From Saussurea involucrata (lineage: Eukaryota; Streptophyta; Magnoliopsida; Asterales; Asteraceae): a stretch of DNA of 64,000 nt. The position numbers and the translations under genes are program-made. The stretch lies in the NCBI GenBank assembly GCA_033807775.1, contig CM066321.1, positions 256,353,350 through 256,417,349 on the forward strand, given 5' to 3'. This document shows, piece after piece, positions 33,986 through 45,724 of the stretch. The notes beneath the pieces are model-generated. The model saw only the letters and a program-made list of their open reading frames with translations. It was not told the origin of the DNA and did not search any database. Positions within the stretch are counted from its first letter, which is position 1, and every line of letters starts with the position of its first letter.

Positions 33986-36317
33986 ATGGCAGCCCCTGGA
34001 AATCCGCAGCAAGCCGTCGCTCAGATGTATCAGGAGCTCGAGGTTGCCAGGAATCAACTCAATGCAATGGCAGAGCAGAATCACAGAGCAGCTGAAGAGA
34101 TCGCGCGGCTAAGGAATCCTTTTGGACCCCAGAATGGTCCTAGACCATTCATCCAGAATCCAGGTCCGGGACCAGGCCCGTCCGCGCAGAATCAGCATCC
34201 AGGTCCATTCATGCAGAATCAGCAGCCGGGTCCGTTCATTCCGAATCCCCAGTCTAGGCAGATTCCCCCTCAGCACATCCGACCACCACCCTTGAACAAT
34301 GGATCCCAACCATTGCAAGGTGGCGCCCAACCGTTTCAGAATGGATCCCAGCCGTTTTCCCAGCCGTTCCAAAGTGGTCCGCAACCTTTCCAGCAAGGAT
34401 CACAACCTTTCCAGCAAGGATCGCAACCTTTCCAGCAAGGATCGCAATTTTTCCAGCAGAGATCGCAGCCATTTCAGGAGGGACCACAATCGTTTCAGAA
34501 TGGACCACAGCAATTCCACTATGGGTCGCAGCCATATTTTGTTCCGTTCAACGGGGACACCAATGGTTCGTCGCATGGTAATGGCACTAGTCCAGGGACC
34601 AATCCCTCGACGGGCGCAAATCCTGATCTTAACGATCCCGTCGCCCAGCGTTTGAAGATGTTAGAAGACCAAAATGAGCGCGTCCTGTCCTTGCTCGCCA
34701 AGTTGCCTAGGGCAGCCGTGCCTGTCGACGTCGAGCCTCGCTCGGGGTATCAGGCGTCGCCCTTCATCGACGAGATCGCCACCGTCGAGGTCCCAAAGAA
34801 GTATAACATTCCTGCCTTCACTCCCAAGTATTCGGGTGTGACCGATCCAACCGAGCATGTCGCGCAGTATAAGCAGCTCATGTGGACGATCTCGATTCCA
34901 CACATGTACCAGGAAGTATGCATGTGCAAGTGTTTCGGGGCGACTCTCACTGGTCCAGCTCTCCAGTGGTTGATCAATCTCAAACCCAAATCTATCGGGT
35001 CGTTCGCCGAATTGGTCAACCAATTCTCCCGGCAATTCGCCAGCAGTCGTAAGATGGAAAAGCAGACTAGTGATCTGTACTATGTCGTGCAGAAGACCAA
35101 TGAGTCTATTCGAAGTTATTTCAATAGATTCAATGCTGAAATGATCAGTATCCGCAATTGTGACATCAAAACTGCGATCGAAGCTTATAAGCGTGGTCTA
35201 GACGATAGTTCAGGTCTATATATCGATATGACCAAGTATCCCCCAGAGACTTTCGAAGATGTCCGAGCTCGAACCTTAGCATATATGAGGGTCGAAGACG
35301 ACGCATCCTTTCGTCGCAAACACACTGACGACAAGAAGCCGTTAGGTGTCAAGAAGCCAGAGTTCAAGCCGAAAGCCATATCCAGAATAGAACCAGCGCG
35401 TCAGATTTCAAACGTTCGTTTGAAGACGAAGGCAGAAGCTAAAACCGCGACTAAATTCCCCGTGTACCCCAAGATCTCCTCTTATGGGTTCAAAGGGTCA
35501 GCTAAAGACTTAGTCGAAGCTCTGAAGACCACCCAAGCAACCATCCGGTGGCCGAAGAAGTCTGACTTGGACGACGCTAAGAAGGATAAATCAAAGTGGT
35601 GCGACTTCCACGTCAACCATGGTCATGCGACAGATGATTGTATCGCACTCAAGAAGGAATTGGCATATCATGTTCCACAAGGTAATCTCAAAGATGTTAT
35701 TGATGATGTCGTTCTTCCAGCTAATAGCCACCGATCGTCAGTTCCCAAGCTTGCAAAGATCATCAATTGCATCACTGGTGGTTCGGACGTGTGTGGTCTG
35801 ACTTACTCCGCAGCTAAGCGTCATGCCAGTCAAGCGCCCGACGACCGGCCTATTCCTCGTTCATCCAGACCCAAAGGAGATTTGGAACTAGAAGCCATGA
35901 AGATCGTGTTCGACCAAGTCGACCTCGGCGACTCGTACCAAAAGCATCACGACGGGTTGATCATTCAACTCACGGTCGGTAACTGTTTGACGCGTCGAGT
36001 ATTGGTAGACGGGGGAAGTTCAGCAAACGTCATTTTTCTCAACACTATCAAAGCCATGGGAATTGATCGCTCAGAAATCACCCGACGTTCGACAACTTTG
36101 GTCGGTTTCATTGGAGAAACGACGAGCACCTTTGGAGAGATAATTTTGCCCGTCTATGCCGGAGGAGTCAATAAGCAGACTAAGTTCAGTGTTATCGACT
36201 GTGTGTCAGCCTATAACATCATCTTAGGTCGACCATGGATTCATGAAATGAAAGTCGTTCCCTCGACATATCATCAAATCATGAAATTCCCTACACCGTG
36301 GGGAATCCAAGAGATCA
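33986..36317 (+). pseudogene. D1 gag-protease
   Basis: The ATG at 33986 (MAAPGNPQQ) matches the D2 start; the frame is open upstream to 33929 only because of the LTR-leader deletion. Residues ~1-45 are a short coiled coil (YQELEVARNQLNAM), ~50-215 a Pro/Gln/Asn/Phe-rich tract with GSQPFQQ repeats, ~290-430 the retrotransposon gag core (MWTISIPHMYQ … AYKRGL), ~540 a Cys-His cluster (WCDFHVNHGHATDDC), and ~690 the protease site VLVDGGSSANVIF with its Asp. After 36317 the sequence jumps to integrase and goes out of frame by 36469. It is the best-kept ORF in the window. Confidence 0.85.
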
Positions 36318-36566
36318 GAACAAGCGGTCGAACGGTATTTCAACAAACATGTCAAGATCAAAGTCTTTCAAGAAGGCGATTATGTTCTTCGCCGAGTGTT
36401 CCAAAACACTCAAGAACCCAACGCGGGAAAACTTTCAATCAAGTGGGAGGGCCCGCACCGTATCTCTGAAGTCGTTGGTAAGGGAGCCTATCGACTCCAG
36501 ACCCTCGACAATCAAGAGATCCCGCGTAGTTGGAATGCGACGCATCTCAAAAGATATTTCTTTTAA
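36318..36566 (+). pseudogene. D1 integrase C-terminal remnant
   Basis: A frame different from gag reads VFQEGDYVLRRVFQ, then GKLSIKWEGPHRISEVVG and ends THLKRYFF with TAA at 36564-36566. This is the integrase tail seen in Tat elements. The junction near 36317 shows that ~3 kb of pol was removed. Confidence 0.75.
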
Positions 36567-37364
36567 GATTACTTCTTTCTCATACAAATTGTTACTTGAA
36601 AATAAACATCATAGGATCGAAAGATAATTACGGGAACGCACAACATAGATGCCCAAGTTCACGAATCGATCGTCTTATCACGGGGGCATCTAAATTTCGT
36701 CGTACGATTGGTAGGTTTTAATGACCTCTCAATAAAAGTTTCTAAACTTTGAATTTTTTTCATATTCATCGATGATATATATTCATGATTGTCAATACAA
36801 TTCAAAATGTCTGAGTCATATTCATCATATTGCAAAGAATGCCTAAGTCGCACGATTCTTCGCTCATTTTACAGACGATAACATGTTCACAGAACAAACA
36901 GTTATGCAAAGACAGACTAAAACTCATTACACACTAATAAGCTAGAGCGTAAACTACATAAAACAAAAAATGTGGAGAAGAGTGTCAGTCGTATGTTCTG
37001 CCCGGAGTCTTGACCTTCGAGATCGTGGCAGCCTCAAAACATGTTAATGCAAGGATCAAACGAGTATGTTAGGAATTTTTTTCCAGCTCCTTACGCCATA
37101 TTATTCTGAGAATGTGGCTCTTAAGATTAATGTTAAGGCTGGAACATCTGTTTTCTGACGAGTGACCGCCACTCCAATATTGTTCCCGTCTTGACACACT
37201 TAATGAAAAGAAACAGAAGCATCTGTCAAATACGAAGGGAACACGTTAGCAAAACATAAAAACGAAAGAACATCGATAACACAAGTTTTGAAAGAAAAAC
37301 TTACAAGGAACGCCAGTTCGGCTAAACACAGCCCTATCTCTTCAATAGAGATCCTTTGAAAACA
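36567..37364. other. D1 region after pol
   Basis: No coding motif. A possible donor-like GTAAGTTTTTC on the minus strand near 37305 is conserved with intron 3 of the D2 antisense gene. Confidence 0.5.
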
Positions 37365-37640
37365 CTACTCGGAAACTAAGGGCTGATGTTTCCCCAGATA
37401 CGGAAGTGACTTCATCCTGACGAGGACGTAGTCAAACGAGAGGGACGGCGACAGCGCAAAGCTGATCACCATAAGTTCCTCCTCGTTCTCTCCCGTCTTT
37501 ACACCCCCGCCCCTGTCGGCTGACGAAAGGGTTGACATGGCAGAAGACATCGTCGCCAGGTGCGCATAATACACATACATCGTGTTCATCATAACCAACT
37601 TCGTCAACGATTCGGGTATCGCAACCCTTGATAGATCTCC
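37365..37640 (-). pseudogene. D1 antisense ORF remnant
   Basis: The residues YYAHLATMSS, SSADRGGGVK and the later KSLPYLGKHQPL align with the D2 antisense gene (LATMSP, SSADRGKGTQK, MKLFPHLEKYLLP). Most of exons 1-2 is absent. The conserved promoter motifs lie ~100-230 bp upstream. Confidence 0.65.
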
Positions 37641-37741
37641 AACCCCCCATAATTTGAACAAAGTCGAGATTCTAGAGAAGGGCCTCATCAGAAACAGAAA
37701 ACTTTTAAAGAAAATCTCTAAAGAAAACAACCCATTGTGAT

Positions 37742-37868
37742 CTCTATTTATGCAGGAAATCGCAACAAGTCGAGTCCGTTGATGATCAACATGCGTCCAT
37801 ACCTATCCGAATCTTCGACACCTGTCTTCGACAGCTGGTAAGCATCATCGTGCGTCAGTATGACGTCA
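37742..37868 (-). promoter_or_regulatory. Antisense promoter motifs of D1
   Basis: TGACGTCA at 37861-37868 and TGCATAAATAGAG (minus strand, 37742-37754) keep the order and near spacing seen in D2. TGACGTCA is a bZIP site; TATA function is inferred. Confidence 0.55.
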
Positions 37869-38015
37869 TAACTTTTCAACTTCTCGTTCAGTTAAAGGTG
37901 AACCGGTTCAGTTCCACGACAACCAGGTAAGTCCCTCAACCCAGGTCACAAGTCTTCGACAAGCAAAATTTAAAACTTAAACTTGACATTATATTTTCAA
38001 ATTTTGGGGGCAAAC

Positions 38016-38900
38016 TGTTTAGGCGAAAAATCACATCGCTCGACCGCGGCCAGAACATGTAAGACGTATGATTAAGGACTATATCTTGTATTAAGATAAG
38101 GTCTCGACAAAGACCCAGAACACCATTGTCATCCCTCATAAAAGGTAAGTCGAGAGTTCCTCACGACGCTCGACCATAGCGTCGCCCGATCCGCACGACT
38201 ATTATATAAAGACGCGCGACCTCGACCAAAGATAACGTTAACCGTAACCGTTTGTTAAGTGTTTAATGCAGGAGTCAAAGTCATTAAGGAGTAACGACTA
38301 TAACCGACGCAATCATTAAACAGCCGGCGACCGTAACGGACGAAGATCATTACTCCGGCGACCGTTTCCAACCGTTAAGGCCATTAAAGGAGCATTCATG
38401 GATGAAGCTAAGGACGCGAAGACTATAAATATCAAGCTCAATCAACATTTCAACACATCGAATATCCGGAGATTAACAACCGAAGCAATATTCAAGAACA
38501 CCTGAAGTGAAGAACCATTATTCTAAGTATCGCTCTCGACGCACGACAACAGCCCTCGACCAGCAGTTCACACTTTGTTTCGTACACGACAAACACCTAT
38601 TTTTACATTCAAACACTTGTACTTTACATTTCGAAGCATTTCCTTCATTTGTATTGTAATCTCTGTACGATCAACACCAGTATCCAAGGACATCGCCCCT
38701 GATTGGCGACCATAGTATAGAGACGACACCCACTGTCGTCCGCAGGTTTTTTCCTCGTTTGAGGTTTTTCCTACGTCATCAAATCCCTTGTTTCTTTATT
38801 TTATTTATCGTCGCACGTCTCGTCGAAAGATTATTTCTTTAGTTGTTTAAGTCCACATCGACCTTAAGCTGTCCCTTTGGTGCGATTTTTGGCATTAACA
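38016..38900 (+). repeat. 3' LTR of D1 (885 bp)
   Basis: TGTTTAGGC…GCATTAACA, directly followed by GTATG. Confidence 0.9.
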
Positions 38901-38912
38901 GTATGTAGACAT

Positions 38913-39897
38913 TGTTTGGGCAAAAAAATCACGTCGTACGACCACGACCAGAGCAGGTAAATCGCACGTCATAAGTAAAATCTTATATTAAGATAAAGTC
39001 TCGACAGGAACCCATAAAACATCCGTCGTCGCCCGTAAAAGGTAAGTCGTACGTTCCCCACGACGCTCGACCATAGTATCGCCCATCCTGTACGACCATC
39101 GCGTAAGATCATTGTACCTTCGACCGAACTAACGTTAACCTTGACTGATACGTTTGTTAAGTGTTTAATGCAGGAGTCAAAGTCATTAAAGAGCAACGGA
39201 TATAACCGACGCAACCATCAACGATCGATAGCTGTAACAGACGAAGATCATCATGGATAATCACTCCGCCGACCGTTTCCAACCGTTGTAGCCGTTGATT
39301 GAATCATTAATGGGGTTAATTAATGACGCGAAGACTATAAAAGACAAGCTAACACATCATTTCAAGGGACATCGATTAACATCCAATACACTTCAGCGAA
39401 CATCATCATACAGCAGAGAAAATCACCCAAACTCATAGCAAAGAACATTCAAACTCTGGAGATTGAGTACTGAAAGCCAGAATCCTACAGCGAACTCAAG
39501 AACACTTGAAGGAAAAGCTCAAGTATCAGTCTCGACGCACGACATCAACCTTCGACAAATAGGTCACACTTTGTATTCACACAAGACAAACACTTGTCAT
39601 CACATTCAAACACTTGTACTTTACATTTCGAAGTATTTTCTTCATTTGTATTGTAATCATCGTACAACCGACGCCAGTACCAAGGATGTCGCCCCTGATT
39701 GGTGACCATAGTGCAGCGACGATATCCCTTGTCGTCCACAGGTTTTTTCCTCGATTGAGGTTTTTCCTGCGTCATCAAATCCCTTGTCTCATTTATTTTT
39801 ATCTTCGTCGCACGTCTCGTCGAAAGATCCTTTCTTTAGTTGATTAAGTCCATATCGACCTTAAGTTGTCCCTTTGGTGCGATTTTTGGCATTAACA
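38913..39897 (+). repeat. 5' LTR of D2 (985 bp)
   Basis: TGTTTGGGC…GCATTAACA. TATA-like CTATAAAAG near 39336-39344 in GCGAAGACTATAAAAGAC. Confidence 0.92.
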
Positions 39898-39900
39898 GTT

Positions 39901-39919
39901 TGGCGCCATCCGTGGGACC
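39901..39919 (+). promoter_or_regulatory. D2 primer-binding site
   Basis: TGGCGCCATCCGTGGGACC a few bases after the LTR; TGGCGCC primer sites are typical of Tat and Athila elements. I do not assign the tRNA. Confidence 0.75.
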
Positions 39920-39998
39920 TCATCTAGAGTAAATCCTCGACGAACGTGCACCCTACTAATAGTTTCTTGGAGTTTCTTCTATTTTCTGTTGCAGGAAA

Positions 39999-42352
39999 AT
40001 GGTAGCCTCTGGAAATCCGCAGCAAGCTGTTGCTCAGATGTATCAGGAGCTCGAAGTCGCCAGGAATCAGCTCAATGCAATGGCAGAGCAGAATCGCAGA
40101 GCAGCTGAGGAGATCGCACGGTTAAGAAATCCTCTTGGGCCTCAAAATGGTCCTAGGTCGTTCGTGCAAAACCCAGATCCAAGACCGTTCGACCAGAATG
40201 GCCCTAGACCATTTGTCCCGAATCCAGGTTCATTCGCGCAGAATCAGCATCCAGGCCCGTTCATGCAGAATCAACAGCCAGGGTCGTTCAACCAAAATCC
40301 TCAGTTTGGGACAGTTCCTCCTCAGCACATAAGGCCACCACCCGTGAATAATGGGTCTCAGCCATCACAAGGGTCGGAGCCTTTCCAGCAAGGGTCGCAA
40401 CCATTTCAGCAGCCATTTCATAATGGACCCCAAGGTGGATCGCAGCCTCTCCAGCAAGGATCGCAGCCGTTTCAGAATGGACAGCATCAATTCCACTATG
40501 GGCCGCAGCCGTATTTTGTCCCGTTCAACGGGGACACCAATGGTTCATCGCATGGTAATGGCACTAGCCCAGGGGCCAATCCCTCGACAGGGGCAAATCC
40601 CGATCTTAACGATCCCGTCGCTTAGCGTTTGAAGATGTTAGAAGACCAAAATGAGCGCGTCCTGTCCTTACTAGCCAAGTTGCCTGGGGCAGTCGTGCCT
40701 GTCGACGTCGAGCCTCGCTCGGGATATCAGGCGTCGCCTTTCATCGACGAGATTGCCACCGTCGAGGTCCCAAAGAAGTATAACATTCCTGCCTTCACTC
40801 CCAAGTATTCGGGTGTGACTGATCCAACTGATCACGTCGCGCAATATAAGCAACTCATGTGGACGATCTCGATCCCATTTATGTACCAGGAAGTATGCAT
40901 GTGTCAGAGTTTTGGAGCAACCCTCACTGGTCCTGCTCTCCAATGGTTGATCAATCTCAAACCCAAATCCATCGGGTCGTTTGCTGAGTTGGTTAATCAA
41001 TTCTCCCAGCAATTCGCCAGCAGTCGTAAGATGGAGAAGCAGACCAGCGACCTATATTACATCGTGTAGAAAGCCAATGAGTCTATTCGATGTTATTTTA
41101 ATAGATTCAATGCCGAAATGATCAGCATCCGCAAATGCGACGTCAAAACCGCGATCGAAGCCTATAAGCGTGGTCTGGACGATAGTTCGGGTCTATACAC
41201 CGACCTGACCAAATATCCCCCGGAGAATTTCGAAGACGTCCGAGCTCGAACCTTAGCATATATGAGGGTGGAAGATGATGCCGCCTTTCGTCGCAAGCAC
41301 ACTGACGACAAGAAGTCACTAGGCGTCAGAAAGCCAGAGTTCAAGACAAAGGTTGTTTCTAGAGTAGAGCCAGCGCGCCAAATTTCAAATGTTCGTTTCA
41401 AGACGAAAGCAGAGGCCAAGACCGCGGCTAAGTTCATTCAGTACCCCAAGATATCCTCTTAGGATTCAAAGGATCCACAAAGGACCTAGTCGAAGCTCTG
41501 AAAAGTTCCCAAGCTACCATTCGATGGCCAAAGAAGTCCGACTTGGACGATGCTAAGAAAGACAAATCAAAGTGGTGCGACTTCCATGCCGATCATGGTC
41601 ATGCGACGGACGACTGTATCGCATTGAAGAAGGAACTAGCCTATCATTTTTCGAAAGGAAATCTCAAAGATGTCATCGACAACGTCGCTGTTCCAGCTAA
41701 TAGCCATCGATCGTCGACCCTCGAGCACGCGAATGTCGTCAATTGCATCACCGGTGGTTCAGATGTGTGTGGTCTGACGTATTCAGCGGCCAAACGTCAT
41801 GCCAGCCAGGCGCCCGACGATCGACCTATTCCCCGCTCGTCTAGACCCAAAGGAGATTTGGAGCTAGAAGCTATGAAGATTGTGTTCGACCACGTCAACC
41901 TGGGCGACTCGTATCAGAAGCATCATGACGGTTTGATCATTCAGCTTACAGTCGGTAACTGTCTAACACGTCGAGTCTTGATCGACGGGGGCAGCTCAGC
42001 AAATCTCATTTTTCTCAACACTATCAAAGCCATGGGAATCGATCGCTCGGAAATCACCCGACGTTCAACGACTTTGGTTGGTTTCAATGGAGAAGCGACG
42101 AGCACCTTTGGAGAGATAATTTTGCCCGTCTACGTTGGAGGAGTCAACAAGCAGACCAAGTTCAGCGTCATCGATTGTGCGTCGGCCTATAACATCATCT
42201 TAGGTCGACCATGGATCCATGATATGAAAGCTGTTCCTTCGACGTATCATCAAATGTTGAAATTCCCGACGCCATGGGGAATCCAGGAGATCAAGAGTGA
42301 GCCAAAAGTCGCTCGTGAATGCTACAAGTCTACCTTGAAGCCGAGAAAATAA
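39999..42352 (+). pseudogene. D2 gag-protease with stops
   Basis: Starts MVASGNPQQ at 39999, six bases after the acceptor-like TTTTCTGTTGCAG. Same domains as D1 gag: coiled coil, shorter Gln/Asn/Pro-rich tract, gag core, WCDFHADHGHATDDC, and protease VLIDGGSSANLIF. Lesions: TAG at about 40623, TAG at about 41070, and a 1-bp deletion with stop near 41461; the frame resumes from 41543. The C-terminus keeps LGRPWIHDMKAVPSTYHQ and ends at TAA 42350-42352. So this copy cannot supply Gag itself, yet its ends look intact. Confidence 0.87.
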
Positions 42353-43105
42353 ACTGAAGTCGTAAGATCAAGCTCTCGACAGGTTCGTTTTTCTATCCCT
42401 AAATTAACAATGTCTTTTCCACAGGGATAAGTCTACTATGGTGCCTCGTCGCACGACAACATAGTCAACCGCAGGACAATATTTCTCTGTGTCATTCTGT
42501 CATTTAAAACCTATCTTTTCCTCCCAAAAAGAGTACAGTAATAAATGACAGGGGGCAAATAGAGAGAGTCTGAAATGGTACGTTCTCTAACTCTTTCTCA
42601 TACGATTTTTTCTCGCAAAACATTTACTGACTTAAGCATCGGAGGGTCGTTGGTTAGCCAACGACCAACCCCCGACATTATTTTATCGCAGAATCGCACG
42701 GTAGATTATCGCAGAGTCGCACGACAGTAATCATTAAGTCTACTATATGACTTTAATATCGCAAGGTCGAACGACATAAAGAATCAGGTCTCTAACTTGA
42801 TTATTTCTCCACAGGGGCATACGATACAAACTCGCTGTACGATCTGGTCGTACGATCACAGAGTCTAAACGACTTTACCCCTAAGTTTCTTAACTGAATG
42901 GATGCTTTAATCGCGTGTTTTTATATATGTTTCACGTTCTTGTCATCGTATTACAATGAATGCCTTAGTCGCATGATTTCATGTTCGACCTCATAATTAA
43001 ACATGGTTTGGATAAAGCATAAGCAAAAGTTGCGTTCATTATATAAGCCATCGTATACATAATCGACCACTGACGGTCGAGCATGAACAAACAAATACAT
43101 TTTTT
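42353..43105. other. D2 region between gag-protease and antisense gene
   Basis: No ORF; frequent TCGCACGAC and GTCGAACGAC phrases. RT and integrase would be expected near here in a full Tat element. Confidence 0.55.
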
Positions 43106-45317
43106 CTAAGGTTGTGGAGGAGCATCGATCACGACCTTGTCCGATACCTCATCTTGAAAACCCTCATCAACCGCCTCCTCTTCGACCTCCCTCTGGTCAT
43201 CTAAGTCGAGATCTCTCTCGGTCCCGACTTTCTCATAAAAGAGACGCAGCTCATCTGACGCTGAAGCCAAAGGATCCTTACCCTACAGGTGACGTCACAT
43301 AATTGCCGCACGCGCAGTAAGTCGAGCATAACAAAGGAAAGACTTATTTTCGTCCTTCAACTCATCAGACTCCTTCTGCAAACTTATCACCTTAGCCTTG
43401 ATTCCATCGACTTCCTTCCTCTTCGCGGTTACGGATTCCTTCATCCCTTCCAGCTTCTCTCTCTGGTCGCGCATCAAAGTCAGGGACTCCTTCAAACGCG
43501 AGTTTATCTCGTCTCTTGTATAACTAAGGGCATCCAAATCATCCATAGCATGGTCAAGGCGCGCTGACATCGCTTCTTCATGTTCCAAAGCAGCTTTCTC
43601 TTTAGCTAACGCTGCATCTTCATCTTCATCTTTGGTAACAGAAGCCATTGAAACCTCTATATTCGTCATTTCGGCATGCAATGCCAAGGAAGCTTGGAAT
43701 GCCTGAAGAATCATAATATGAGCAGCATTTGTAAACAACAACAACGACAACGACAACGACAAACGACAAGTCTTGAAAGAAAGGCTTACCAAGAACAAGA
43801 GTCCAGCTGTATGGAACTCTTTCTTCTCGAAAGAAAACCCGTCAAAACGCTCCCTGAAAGACGGAAGCAAATATTTTTCCAAATGGGGGAACAACTTCAT
43901 CTCGTCCAAGACATTGTCGTCCAGAAAACCCGACGGCAACGTAAAGTTGACCGTCGTTTCCCCCAAAGGTCCCTTCTGCGTGCCTTTGCCCCTGTCGGCA
44001 GATGAAGGGCCGGATAGGACGACGGGAGACATCGTCGCCAGTTACGCAGTATCCACAGATTCTGCGCCGGACGCAACCGACGCCTTCGCCTTCCTGGACA
44101 AGGCAACCCTCGATGGGTTACCCGTCTTCAAAGACGGTTCCCTCGGAACGGACACCTTTGTCCTCTTTAAGAGGCCCGACCCGGCTGTCGGAACCTCTTT
44201 TCTCTTCAGGACTCCCGACCTAGTTGTCGAAACGTCCTTCTCCCTTGCCTCGCGAGCTGCTTCGACTTAGGCCATCTTCCTAGCAACAGAAGATGTCGCC
44301 TGTGCTTGAGATTCACCTGAACGGTAAAAGAAAGAAGTTAGACGATTCAGAACAGAGAAAGACCAGGTCAAGCGAAAAGAAGACAAAAGAATACTTACTA
44401 GTTATCTCTACCTCTGGTTCTTCGCTCTTCTCTTCCTCCTCAGTCTTCTCAGAGTCTTCCTCTTCTTCTTTCTCCTCTCGACCCATCCTCATTCTGTCGC
44501 TCAAGAAAATGATGTCATCGTCCTCGTCTATCAAATGACGCGTGACATACGACCAGTCTTCGGTACTAAATTCCAAGAACTTTTCGACCTTAGCCCGAGA
44601 AGCATCATCCGGCTTTACCTTCTCGAAATCAATATCTACGCACAAAAAAGAAGATTAGTCGAAGAAACAATCAAGCAACAGAATAACCTGAAAACGTACA
44701 GTCAAAAGCTCACCTGTCATATTCCAACCCTCCCTAATCCAGTCACTATCAGTGTCCAGCGTCGACGCTCGTACGAATACATACCTCTTCTTCCATCCAC
44801 GATCATTGACCGCAGTATTTAAAACCAGGGTACGATCACCCTTGAACCTTGAAAACAAGCTGTAGCGACGGTACTGGTCATTCTTGACCTTATACGCCGT
44901 CAGAAGGTCCCTTACATTCATCGGTGGATTCCAGTTGGAGGTAAGTCGTTCGATGATCAAGATAACTCGCCAGAACTGGGGCATCAGTTGCCCCGGCGAA
45001 AGATCAAATTCACACATAAATTCTTTGACTAAAGGCGAATATGGCCAGTGAAAGCCTATTTTGAACGGGTATTCGTATATAACAATGTACCCCTCGGTAC
45101 ACATCTCTGGTCGAATATTACCGGCTTTACTCACAGTAACCTCCGCAGGGATTTTTGCCAAAATCCTAAAGTCGCTTAGGGCGTCTTGATCCCGGATAGT
45201 GCTCCTAGGCTCCGTCGACATCGCTAAGCCCGTCAACAAGATTTGACGCTCAGAAAAACCCCAAGTATCCCAGTTTTTTCTAGGCTTTCTAGCAATAGAC
45301 TTGCGACGCATACGCAA
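43106..45317 (-). pseudogene. D2 antisense gene (aORF), four likely exons
   Basis: Opposite strand to gag, next to the 3' LTR, where Grande/Retand-type Tat elements carry an antisense ORF (established). Exon 1 (45317-44714) has IGFHWPYSPLVKEFMCEF, QLMPQFWRVILIIE, SLFSRFKGDRTLVLN and WKKRYVFVR, resembling the putative gypsy-type transposon domain (PF04195, from memory). Introns: 44713-44636 (GTGAGC..TAG), 44398-44317 (GTAAGT..TTCAG), 43789-43703 (GTAAGC..TTCAG). Phases match: 1/1, 1/1, 0/0. Exon 2 is Glu-rich; exon 4 is a coiled coil (EEAMSARLDHAMDDLDAL). Stops: TAA 44267-44269, TAA 44042-44044, TGA near 43295; end TAG 43106-43108. Function unknown. Confidence 0.75.
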
Positions 45318-45423
45318 ACTAGAAGGTCGTATCTTATATGATCTCAGAAAAACTTAAATTAGGTCAAAGAACCCTGACAAGTTTTAATCGAACGGAAATT
45401 GCCAAGAAAAGATCCATCGTAAT

Positions 45424-45562
45424 CTTTATTTATGCAGTCGATTATGTCAAGTCGAATTCCCGGATAACCGCTGCGCGTCCCCGTCCTTTCGTATGACCGC
45501 AGGGATCGACGACACCTGTCCTTAACAGCTGGTAAGCATCATCGTGTGTCAGTATGACGTCA
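45424..45562 (-). promoter_or_regulatory. Antisense promoter motifs of D2
   Basis: TGACGTCA at 45555-45562 and, on the minus strand, TGCATAAATAAAG at 45424-45436, ~110 bp before the antisense coding start. Both are kept in D1, though the flanks are diverged, which supports function. Confidence 0.6.
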
Positions 45563-45724
45563 CGACCTCGTTCCTTTTTCAACTTCTCGTTCACTTAGAA
45601 ACGAACCAGTCTAGCTCCAAGGCGATTGAGGTAATTTCTAACTCTTGTCTTATTTCCTATGCGTCTGATTGACAAAATTTTAAACTTAAATTTGACATTC
45701 AACTTTCAAATTTTGGGGGAAAAC

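Larger units (their letters stand above)
33186..38900 (+). mobile_element. D1: Ty3/gypsy, Tat lineage, deleted
   Basis: Flanked by GTATG on both sides (33181-33185 and 38901-38905). 5' LTR 33186-33972 lacks its last ~88 bp, the primer site and leader; gag-protease follows, then RT, RNase H and the integrase core are missing and only the integrase tail remains; next comes an antisense ORF remnant, a purine tract (TTTTGGGGGCAAAC) and the 3' LTR. Gag type, DGGSS protease motif and antisense ORF point to the Tat (Ogre/Retand) group. Inserted in the B RT gene, opposite strand. Confidence 0.9.

Noticed and set aside
34109..35035. Long minus-strand ORFs opposite the D1 gag (and 40671-41437 opposite D2)
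   Set aside because: Shadows of the repetitive gag frame; no domain, and their pattern follows gag codons.
38941..39050. GTAAGT donor in the D2 LTR as partner for the acceptor before gag
   Set aside because: It lies upstream of the LTR TATA box, so it would not be in the 5' part of the transcript.
44655..45317. Possible host gene on the minus strand within D2
   Set aside because: It lies inside the LTR pair at the known place of Tat antisense ORFs and a fragment recurs in D1.
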